This document shows, in pieces, positions 15,550 to 21,758 of a DNA stretch of 32,250 nucleotides. The position numbers and the translations under genes are program-made. The stretch lies in contig JAPLUO010000192.1 of NCBI GenBank assembly GCA_026397595.1, positions 1-32,250 of the forward strand. The letters run 5' to 3'. Origin of the DNA: Caldifarciminota bacterium (lineage in GTDB: Bacteria; Hydrothermota; Tepidihabitantia; Tepidihabitantales; Tepidihabitantaceae). Numbering within the stretch: the first letter of the stretch is position 1; every line of letters starts with the position of its first letter. Under the pieces are notes generated by a model. The model was not told the origin of the DNA, searched no databases, and saw nothing but the letters and a program-made list of their open reading frames with translations.

Positions 15550-16893
15550 CTACCTCCTTCCGAGCACCAACTCCGGCGTGCATGTGTGCTGGAGCAGGGG
15601 AAATGCCTTTACACACTCGGGCTTGCAGACCGGTTCCCCGATTCCCGGTAGCAGCGCGGCAAGCCCGCCGTGGGTACTCGTTCGCAGCACGATTGGCACC
15701 TGTCGGCCCTTGGCTTTGAGGCGGTCATCGACGGTCAGCGCAGCAGTCAATCCGAGCGAATCGTCGTCGAAACAAACGTAGGCTCTCGTGAGACTGAGAT
15801 ACCGTTCGTGCTCGTACAGCGGGCTGCCGGCCTGGAATGCAGGGGACTTCACCTCGATTCCGACTGGGTCCAAGTCCCAGACGCCGGCCAGTTGAGGGTA
15901 CTCTGAAAGCAGGAAGTCCCGTTTCTCGGGAGCTGACCGGTCTCCCATAGTCACCCGGAGTTTCGCGGCTCCGTCACCGCGCTTCAGCTTCCATAGCTCG
16001 GCGAGTTTGACGAGCAGGGCCTCTCCCATTCGACCGACACCAAGCACCAGGATGTGTGGAGCGGCCGCCGGGCCGGCGTCAAACGGTGGGTCCAGATTCA
16101 AGAGGACTTCGGCGCCGTCCTCGTAGATGTTGAAGAACTTCAACTGTTCTCGGTCCCATGCACCAGCTTCCTGCTGGTGTCGGTCGAGGAGTTGCCGCAG
16201 GCGAGAGGAGAAGACGTGGCAGGCACATCTCAGTATTCGATTGCATCCGTGGGCCAATTCGAGAGCCCGGATGCAGACTTCCGCATTCAGACCGTCGTCG
16301 CGCGAAACCGCTACAACGTGCCGGGCTCGACACACCGCGGCCTGCCGTAGCATGTACGGTTCTGTGGCGTCCCCAATCAGTACGGCCGCGCCGACATTCC
16401 TCGCGGCTCCGATAAGAGTGTTCTCAGCATTCTGCTCTATCACGACGACTCGGTCACCACGTTCGCGCAGCCTTCTGGTCAGTTGCAGACCTTTCCGTCC
16501 CAGCCCGCAGATGACGATGTGGTCGCGGGCGAAGAACTGCACGAACAGAATCCGCACCTGCCCGTAGTACAGTGCAGCCAGAGCTCGGATGCTTGCATAG
16601 ACCGCCAGTGCCGGGAGAATCAGCCGGGCGAACTGAAGGGTCCAGTGCAGGGGCTTGTCAAACCATGTGAAGTTGAGAGCCAAGAGTTGGAGGGTCCGGT
16701 AGAGGATTTCCCAAGGATGGAGGTTCCAGATCGGCGCGCGTCCGAAATGGATTGAGAAGCCTATGTAGCCCAGCACCAGGCCGGTGACTGCGAGAAACCC
16801 CACGACCGGCCATTCCCATGTACGCCACAGGAGCCAGATCGTCCGGCGCGCGCTGCGCCAGGGCGAGTGCGAGTGGTCGGTCGGATTGGTCAT
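15550..16893 (-). CDS. membrane TrkA-N (RCK-type) channel-like protein lacking its usual RyR tail
   Basis: 447 residues; ATG at 16891-16893 with GGAAGGGA upstream (the TTG just before is less likely). Hydrophobic segments at about 28-50 (VVGFLAVTGLVLGYIGF), a re-entrant-like stretch at 65-80, and about 90-115. A TrkA-N NAD-binding domain follows (IVICGLGRKGLQLTRRL, VVVIEQNAENTLI, AVLIGDATEP), then a second Rossmann-like half (ILVLGVGRMGEALLVKLAEL). There is no TVGYG selectivity filter. In the family as I know it the same order continues into an RyR domain. Here the protein stops just after TCTPELVLGRR, about where RyR would begin, and RyR domains are encoded separately downstream. Role: ligand-gated ion flux or membrane NAD(H)/nucleotide sensing (inference). 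First gene of the operon. Confidence 0.82.
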   Translation of the reverse strand: MTNPTDHSHSPWRSARRTIWLLWRTWEWPVVGFLAVTGLVLGYIGFSIHFGRAPIWNLHPWEILYRTLQLLALNFTWFDKPLHWTLQFARLILPALAVYASIRALAALYYGQVRILFVQFFARDHIVICGLGRKGLQLTRRLRERGDRVVVIEQNAENTLIGAARNVGAAVLIGDATEPYMLRQAAVCRARHVVAVSRDDGLNAEVCIRALELAHGCNRILRCACHVFSSRLRQLLDRHQQEAGAWDREQLKFFNIYEDGAEVLLNLDPPFDAGPAAAPHILVLGVGRMGEALLVKLAELWKLKRGDGAAKLRVTMGDRSAPEKRDFLLSEYPQLAGVWDLDPVGIEVKSPAFQAGSPLYEHERYLSLTRAYVCFDDDSLGLTAALTVDDRLKAKGRQVPIVLRTSTHGGLAALLPGIGEPVCKPECVKAFPLLQHTCTPELVLGRR

Positions 16894-16920
16894 CAAAGGT
16901 CCCTTCCGTAGCGTGGTTAT

Positions 16921-16967
16921 ACTCCGCTAGGTTAACGAAAACCGCCCCCGTGTCAACTCCGCTAGGT
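16921..16967. repeat. 12-bp direct repeat flanking the island promoter
   Basis: ACTCCGCTAGGT occurs exactly at 16921-16932 and 16956-16967, 35 bp apart. The first copy covers part of the -10 and the second abuts the -35 of the minus-strand promoter. This is the arrangement of a two-site operator; the binding protein is unknown. Confidence 0.45.
16929..16956 (-). promoter_or_regulatory. promoter of the TrkA-N/Nudix/RelA-SLOG-RyR operon
   Basis: Minus strand TTGACA (16951-16956), 16 bp, TAACCT (16929-16934), 35 bases before the first ATG. It is back to back with the thiL promoter. An exact 12-bp direct repeat touches both core elements. Confidence 0.65.
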
Positions 16968-16994
16968 CTGGGGCAAGCCGTGCGCGAGGCGAGG

Positions 16995-17022
16995 TTGACT
17001 TGGGACGCCTGCGGCGTAAGCT
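16995..17022 (+). promoter_or_regulatory. thiL promoter (leaderless layout)
   Basis: TTGACT (16995-17000), 16 bp, TAAGCT (17017-17022); the thiL ATG follows after 3 bases, so the transcript would start at or beside the start codon. Confidence 0.55.
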
Positions 17023-17025
17023 GAA

Positions 17026-18144
17026 ATGAGGTTTGACGTGACCCAGCACATGCTATCCGAAGACGAGCTTATTCGAGTCATCCAGCGTACGGTGAAGAGC
17101 CGCGGCAGGGTGCGGCTCGGCATCGGTGATGATGCGGCAGTGCTGAAGGATGGTACGGTCATTACCACGGACGCGTATGCCGAGGGCGTGCACTTTGACC
17201 TTTCGTACATGAGTCTGCGTCAGGTGGGAGAGCGGTGCGCGTGCGCGGCGATATCGGACGTGGTGGCGATGGCGGCGGAGCCGGAGGCAGTCTTGGTAGC
17301 GCTGGCGCTGCCAAGAGTTGGTAGTGAGCAGCTAGCAGTTAGCAGTTTCCCCTCACCCCAACCCTCTCCCGCAAGGGGAGAGGGAGTCGCGGACGCCGTT
17401 CGCGAGTTGTACAAAGGCATTGAGAGCGTGTGCACGGAAATGAAGTGCGAGGTGGCGGGCGGGGATATCATCGTCGCGGACCAGTTGATGCTGGCGTTGA
17501 CCGTGACCGGCAAGACGAAGACGCCGAAGCTCAGGAGCGGGGCGAGGCCGGGAGATCATTTGTACGTCACAGGATACCTGGGGAGCGCGGAGGCGGGTAG
17601 GCTCCTGCTGGTGGAGCAAGTCAAAAGTCAAAAGGTAAAGGTCAAAGGTCAAAACGGTGAATGGCGAATGGCGGAGAAGATTCTTCGCTTCGCTCAGAAT
17701 GACAGAATCGCTCGGCCGCTCGTGCGGCGGCACCTGCGGCCCGTACCAAGGCTGGCGGTGATGAGGAAGGTTAAGTCTTGCATCCACGGGCTGATAGATA
17801 CGTCGGATGGGCTTTCGACCGATGCGAGGCATCTGTGCGAGATGAGCGGGGTGAGAATCGTGCTGGACGCCGAGGCGCTGCCGGTGCTGCCGGGTGTGAG
17901 CAGATTCTGTTCTGCAAGGGGGCTGGACCTCATTGATTTCGTGCTGGGGGCGGGGGAGGACTATGAGCTGCTTTTCACCAGCAGGCGTCTGCTGTCTGCT
18001 ACGATACGTGATGTCAAGGTTACGAGAATCGGAAGTGTCGAGAAAGGCAGTGGGTTGCGTATCCGGCGTGAAGGGTCGGCCCTGCCCGTAACGGTGACGG
18101 GTTACGACCATTTCGGGGTTGACGAGCACCAGACGGGTTGTTAA
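17026..18144 (+). CDS. thiL: thiamine-monophosphate kinase
   Basis: 372 residues. Phosphorylates thiamine monophosphate to the active cofactor thiamine pyrophosphate. Family motifs: GIGDDAAVL (32-40), TTDAYAEGVHFD (47-58), AISDVVAMAAEP (75-86), AGGDIIVADQLMLALTVTGK, GLIDTSDGLSTDA and GAGEDYELLF. The protein is about 45 residues longer than usual ThiL. The excess is two repeat-derived inserts: residues about 97-121 (17321-17385, hairpin type) and about 199-228 (17619-17712, word repeat plus KILRFAQNDR). Both keep the frame and fall between conserved motifs, so the enzyme may still fold. The ATG lies 3 bases after a -10 box; an in-frame ATG at 17050 is a possible alternative start. It is divergent from the signalling island. 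Confidence 0.9.
   Translation: MRFDVTQHMLSEDELIRVIQRTVKSRGRVRLGIGDDAAVLKDGTVITTDAYAEGVHFDLSYMSLRQVGERCACAAISDVVAMAAEPEAVLVALALPRVGSEQLAVSSFPSPQPSPARGEGVADAVRELYKGIESVCTEMKCEVAGGDIIVADQLMLALTVTGKTKTPKLRSGARPGDHLYVTGYLGSAEAGRLLLVEQVKSQKVKVKGQNGEWRMAEKILRFAQNDRIARPLVRRHLRPVPRLAVMRKVKSCIHGLIDTSDGLSTDARHLCEMSGVRIVLDAEALPVLPGVSRFCSARGLDLIDFVLGAGEDYELLFTSRRLLSATIRDVKVTRIGSVEKGSGLRIRREGSALPVTVTGYDHFGVDEHQTGC
17321..17385 (+). repeat. in-frame repeat insert 1 in thiL, with hairpin
   Basis: A word run (AGCAGCTAGCAGTTAGCAG) is followed by CCCCTCACCCCAACCCTCTC and a perfect 9-bp hairpin CCCTCTCCC/GGGAGAGGG (17362-17384). It encodes the low-complexity FPSPQPSPARGEG. This type of sequence is normally an intergenic dispersed repeat. 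Confidence 0.7.
17619..17712 (+). repeat. in-frame repeat insert 2 in thiL
   Basis: Degenerate repeats of GTCAAAAG/GTAAAG/GTCAAAG, then GAATGGCGAATGGCGG, then a segment encoding EKILRFAQNDR, a peptide familiar as a translated intergenic repeat. No stop is introduced. Confidence 0.7.
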
Positions 18145-18149
18145 CAATA

Positions 18150-18170
18150 TGTGGATAACCAGGTGGATAA
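18150..18170 (-). promoter_or_regulatory. two DnaA-box-like sites upstream of nrdR
   Basis: TGTGGATAA (18150-18158) is the exact complement of the DnaA box TTATCCACA. GGTGGATAA (18162-18170) is one base off, 12 bp further in the same orientation. They lie in an AT-rich 218-bp gap between thiL and nrdR. DnaA is a known regulator of ribonucleotide reductase genes in some bacteria; binding here is inference. Confidence 0.45.
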
Positions 18171-18318
18171 GCAATGGAGTGGTAGTCTTGACTGACATTC
18201 AAAGCGGGTGATAACGTGGGCAGTTATTCAGGCAAGATTGGGGTATCATTGGGCTTTGCGGTTGTAAGTCACGCATTGGCAATCAATTACCGAATCGTGG
18301 GGATGGTATTATTCAGTA

Positions 18319-18346
18319 TTGACTACCAGCAATTGTATGTTAAGAT
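18319..18346 (+). promoter_or_regulatory. nrdR promoter
   Basis: TTGACT (18319-18324), 16 bp, TAAGAT (18341-18346), 16 bases before the nrdR ATG. A second possible start, TTGACT (18188-18193) with GATAAC after 16 bp, lies upstream. The rest of the 18145-18362 gap shows only AT-rich sequence and the DnaA-like boxes. Confidence 0.6.
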
Positions 18347-18362
18347 GCTATGAAGCTACTAT

Positions 18363-18812
18363 ATGAAGTGTCCATTCTGCGGAAACGACGACGACCGGGT
18401 TCTCGACTCACGGCCCGCGCGTGACGGGGCCGCGGTCAGGCGGAGGCGCGAGTGCGCCAAGTGCAGCAGCCGGTTCACGACCTACGAGTACGTGGAGCGG
18501 ACGCCGCTGATGGTTATCAAGCGGAATGGGACACGGGAGCCTTATGACCGCGGGAAGTTGCTGGCCGGGGTCGTGCTGGCGTGCCGCAAGCGGCCGATCA
18601 GTCGAGACGATATGGAGAAGCTGGTAGATTCAGTTGACGTCAAGCTGGGCGAGGATTCTCGTCTGGAGGTACCGTCACAAGAGTTGGGCGAACTGGTGCT
18701 TGAGCGCTTGTCCGCGCTCGACCCGGTTGCCTACGTGCGCTTCGCCTCGGTGTATCGTCAGTTTGACAGTCCGGAGCATTTTGTAGACGAATTGAAGAAT
18801 CTGAAGAAATGA
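18363..18812 (+). CDS. nrdR: transcriptional repressor NrdR
   Basis: 149 residues, the normal length. An N-terminal zinc ribbon has Cys3/Cys6 and Cys31/Cys34 (MKCPFCGNDDD, ECAKCSSRF), then an ATP-cone (about 46-136; VIKRNGTREPYDRGKLLAGV). NrdR binds ATP/dATP and represses ribonucleotide reductase genes through paired NrdR boxes. It lies 132 bp before nrdD, so it probably controls that gene and itself, though I found no convincing NrdR box. The ATG has a short leader and no strong ribosome site. Confidence 0.96.
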   Translation: MKCPFCGNDDDRVLDSRPARDGAAVRRRRECAKCSSRFTTYEYVERTPLMVIKRNGTREPYDRGKLLAGVVLACRKRPISRDDMEKLVDSVDVKLGEDSRLEVPSQELGELVLERLSALDPVAYVRFASVYRQFDSPEHFVDELKNLKK

Positions 18813-18944
18813 AGCACAGGGACGCGAATTCAGTCAAGGTCGGGGTTGGTGATGCTGTGGCAGGCGTTCTATCCTCTCGGGTACGGAATCTCGTGTCTTT
18901 GTGCATTGGCGGAGAGAATCACAGCAGGACCTAGAGGAGGAAGA

Positions 18945-21407
18945 GTGCCGGAAGTGGAAACCAAGGTAGACCAGTTGCAGGACGCCGGGAACAAAGCGGA
19001 GCCGGCAGTGGACTACTTTCGCCACGTCGAGAAGCGGAGCGGCGAAAGGGTCGAGTTCGACGTCAGCAAGATAAGGAACGCTATCTTCCAGGCCGCCCAT
19101 TCGGTCGGCGGGGAAGACCGGGACCGGGCCGAGGAGCTCGCGCACAAGGTCTGTCGGTACCTGCTCGAGTTGCGCGGGGACCACGTGCCCAAGGTCGAGG
19201 AGATACAGGACGCGGTCGAGAAGATACTGATTAAGAACGGCCACGCGCGGACCGCGAAGGCGTTTATTCTCTACCGGGAGAAGCGGGCAAGACAGCGCCG
19301 CGGGACCAACCGCGAAGGCATCAAGAAGGCGCTGGCCGGCAAGAAGGAAGCGACCGACCTCGCGCTGTTCGTGCAGACGACCGGCGAGACGATTGCCGGT
19401 TGGGACCGGACCCGGATTTCGCGGGCGCTGGTGCGCGAGACGAACCTCGACGCGGCCGAGGCCGACAAGATTGCGCTCGAGGTCGAGGGAGTGGTCATCA
19501 ATTCCGGAGTGAAAGAGGTCACGTCGTCGCTGGTTCGGGAGCTGGTGAACTCGAAGCTGATTGAGCGCGGCCTGATCGAGCACTACAAGCGCCACGCGCG
19601 CCTGGGCGTACCGGCGTACGACGTCGAGCGGATGTTGCTGTTTAAGAACCGCGAGAACGCGAACGTGCCGCACAACCCCGAAGCGACGAACATGACCATC
19701 GCCGAGTGGACGCTCAAGCAGTTCGCGCTCTCGATGGTTTTCGACCAGGACGTGGCCGACGCGCACACCCGGGGCGACATCCACCTGCACGACCTCGGGT
19801 TCATCAACCGGCCGTACTGCTCGGGCCAGTCGCTCGAGTACGTGAAGAAGTTCGGGCTGTCGCTGCCCAACGCGCTTTCGATGGCCAGCCCGGCCAAGCA
19901 CCCGGAAACCCTGCTCGCGCACATGGTGAAGTTCTCGGCCGCGTTGCAGGGCCATTTCGCGGGCGCGATCGGCTGGGACGCCGTCAACCTCTTCTTCGCG
20001 CCGTTCACCGAAGGGATGAACGACCACGACCTGCACCAGCTCGCCCAGATGCTGATATTCGAGTACTCGCAGCAGAACGTGGCCCGGGGCGGACAAGCGA
20101 TTTTCTCTGACATCAACCTGTACTGGGAAGTGCCGGCGCACTTTGAAGGCGTCGAGGCCATCGGCCCGGGCGGCGAGTATACCGGCCGGAAGTACGGCGT
20201 CTATATGAATGAGGCGCAGCGCTTCGTCTGGGCGATATTCGACGTGTACAAGGAAGGCGACGCCAAGGGCCGGCCGTTCTTTTTCCCGAAGCCGCTGGTG
20301 CACATAACCGACCGGTTCTTCAACACACCGGGCTGGCAGGACTTCCTGGAGCACATTTCGGACGTGGCCGCGGAGAAGGGGAACACCTACTTCGTATTCG
20401 ACCGGGGCAACACCGCGAAAATCAGCGAGTGCTGCCGCCTGTCGTTCAAGCTCGAAAAGTCGGACCTCTGCGACGCGATGACCCCGTGGAAGATGCGCTA
20501 CTGCGCCCTGCAAAACGTCACCCTCAACCTGCCGCGCGCGGCATACGTCGCGAACCACAACGACACCAAGCTGTTCGAGCGGCTGCGCCGCGACCTCGAA
20601 CTCGCGGTCAAGGCGCACATTCAGAAGAAGGTGTTCATCGACAAGCTGCTCGCGCTCAAGGAAGAGGGGCCGCTTGCGCTCCTGACCATGAAACAGGATG
20701 GTGAAGAGTACCTGCGCATGCACCGGGTGACGTACCTGGTCGGCGTGTTGGGCTTGAACGAACTCGTGCAATACCACCTGGGCCATGAGCTTCACGAGGA
20801 TGAGGCGGCGTTCCGGTTCGGCTTAAAGGTGATGGCATTCCTGAACCTGGAGTGCCGCCGGCTGTCGCAGCAGTACGACATGCGGTTCGTCCTCGAACAG
20901 ACCCCGGCCGAGTCAACCGCGTACCGGCTGGCCAAGCTCGACCTCGGTCACTACCGGGACAGCGCCCTGCAGGTGGTCAAGGGTAACATCGAGGACGGCT
21001 CGGCCTACTACACGAACTCAACCTACCTGAACGTCGGCCACCCGATTGACCCGATTGACCGGGTGTACCGCGAGGGCAAGTTCCACGACATGATTGAAGC
21101 CGGGGCCTTGACCCACGTCTGGCTGGCCGACGCGCGGCCGCCCAAAGAGGCGATTGCCAACTTCGTGCTCAAGACTTTCCACCACACGCGCAACGCCCAG
21201 GTCGCGTTCTCGCCCGAGTTCACGACCTGCAAGACCTGCCAGCGGACCAGCCGGGGCTTGAACGACGTCTGCCCGTTCTGCGGCAAGACGGACGTTGACT
21301 TCATCACGCGCGTGACCGGGTACTTCTCAAGGGTCTCAAGCTGGAACGTCGGCAAGCGGGCCGAACTGCTCGACCGGTACAAGGACGGGTTCAAACCGGT
21401 TGGATAG
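18945..21407 (+). CDS. nrdD: anaerobic (class III) ribonucleoside-triphosphate reductase
   Basis: 820 residues. A GTG at 18945 is chosen because AGAGGAGG ends 4 bases before it; the frame is open upstream to a TTG at 18846 without such a site. Reduces ribonucleoside triphosphates to dNTPs using a glycyl radical. From the N-terminus: ATP-cone (RHVEKRSGERVEFDVSKIRN onward, to about 105), a second ATP-cone-like stretch (about 130-200), then the barrel with HDLGFINRPYCSGQS and ISECCRLSF containing candidate catalytic cysteines. The C-terminus has a zinc site (CKTC..CPFC) and the radical loop RVTGYF with Gly792. All key parts are present. The activase gene nrdG is not adjacent; it must lie elsewhere. 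It is probably controlled by nrdR just upstream. Confidence 0.95.
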   Translation: MPEVETKVDQLQDAGNKAEPAVDYFRHVEKRSGERVEFDVSKIRNAIFQAAHSVGGEDRDRAEELAHKVCRYLLELRGDHVPKVEEIQDAVEKILIKNGHARTAKAFILYREKRARQRRGTNREGIKKALAGKKEATDLALFVQTTGETIAGWDRTRISRALVRETNLDAAEADKIALEVEGVVINSGVKEVTSSLVRELVNSKLIERGLIEHYKRHARLGVPAYDVERMLLFKNRENANVPHNPEATNMTIAEWTLKQFALSMVFDQDVADAHTRGDIHLHDLGFINRPYCSGQSLEYVKKFGLSLPNALSMASPAKHPETLLAHMVKFSAALQGHFAGAIGWDAVNLFFAPFTEGMNDHDLHQLAQMLIFEYSQQNVARGGQAIFSDINLYWEVPAHFEGVEAIGPGGEYTGRKYGVYMNEAQRFVWAIFDVYKEGDAKGRPFFFPKPLVHITDRFFNTPGWQDFLEHISDVAAEKGNTYFVFDRGNTAKISECCRLSFKLEKSDLCDAMTPWKMRYCALQNVTLNLPRAAYVANHNDTKLFERLRRDLELAVKAHIQKKVFIDKLLALKEEGPLALLTMKQDGEEYLRMHRVTYLVGVLGLNELVQYHLGHELHEDEAAFRFGLKVMAFLNLECRRLSQQYDMRFVLEQTPAESTAYRLAKLDLGHYRDSALQVVKGNIEDGSAYYTNSTYLNVGHPIDPIDRVYREGKFHDMIEAGALTHVWLADARPPKEAIANFVLKTFHHTRNAQVAFSPEFTTCKTCQRTSRGLNDVCPFCGKTDVDFITRVTGYFSRVSSWNVGKRAELLDRYKDGFKPVG

Positions 21408-21500
21408 TGGTCAAGCCGGATGGTGGTCGAGTGGTCAAGTGAGGGAAGCGGAATTCCGACACTGGATCACTTGGCCACATGACCACTTGGCCACTTCCTG
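21408..21500. repeat. word tract with imperfect inverted copies after nrdD
   Basis: The whole nrdD-yggU gap is made of variants of GTGGTCAAG (AGTGGTCAAGTG at 21430-21441) and their complements (CACTTGGCCAC at 21468-21478; GACCACTTGGCCACTT at 21481-21496). A folded RNA is possible, but there is no T-run for a standard terminator. Confidence 0.6.
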
Positions 21501-21758
21501 ATGCGTCTCCGCGTCAGAGTCAAACCGGGCGCGCACGAAGAGAAAGTGAGCAGGGAGCCTGACGGCTCCCTGCTCGTTTCGGTGCGGGCAAGGGCTCAGG
21601 AAGGCAAGGCGAACGAGGCGGTCATGAAGGCCGTGGCGAAGTTCCTGCGCGTGCCGAAGTCTCGGGTGAGCATCGTCAGCGGGCCATCGAGTCGCACCAA
21701 GATACTGGAAGTCCCGGGCTCGGAAAGCTCGGGACTTCCTTTTCTTATCGGCTGGTAG
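21501..21758 (+). CDS. DUF167 / UPF0235 (YggU) family protein
   Basis: 85 residues. Family signature: LRVRVKPGAHEEKV, then EGKANEAVMKAVAKFLRVPKSRVSIVSGPSSRTKIL. These are small soluble proteins of unknown function found in most bacteria and many eukaryotes. The conserved domain ends at about residue 71. The last dozen residues (GSESSGLPFLIGW) are encoded by a terminator hairpin, so the natural end is probably just a run-through to the next stop. A perfect 12-bp hairpin also lies inside the gene (21548-21575). Converges with RNase G, stops adjacent. Confidence 0.88.
   Translation: MRLRVRVKPGAHEEKVSREPDGSLLVSVRARAQEGKANEAVMKAVAKFLRVPKSRVSIVSGPSSRTKILEVPGSESSGLPFLIGW
21548..21575 (+). other. 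perfect 12-bp hairpin inside the YggU gene
   Basis: GAGCAGGGAGCC, loop TGAC, GGCTCCCTGCTC, followed by GTTTC. It begins 48 bases into the gene and encodes ordinary family residues (EPDGSLLV), so it may be chance or an attenuator-like structure. Confidence 0.5.
21707..21746 (+). terminator. rho-independent terminator inside the end of the YggU gene
   Basis: GGAAGTCCCG (21707-21716) pairs with CGGGACTTCC (21730-21739), extended by an inner GCT/AGC, then TTTTCTT (21740-21746). It ends transcription coming from nrdD/yggU and separates it from the convergent RNase G operon. Confidence 0.8.

Noticed and set aside
18145-18362. Possible replication origin (DnaA boxes, AT-rich)
   Set aside because: Only two boxes, no dnaA/dnaN or other origin genes nearby; a regulatory role is more likely.
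18300-18944. NrdR boxes ahead of nrdR or nrdD
   Set aside because: Searched by eye for paired ACACWATATATWGTGT-like palindromes; only poor half matches, so none is listed.
18834-20795. 653-codon open frame antisense to nrdD
   Set aside because: It mirrors the GC-rich third codon positions of nrdD; the product is low in family-like motifs and the opposite strand is unmistakably nrdD.
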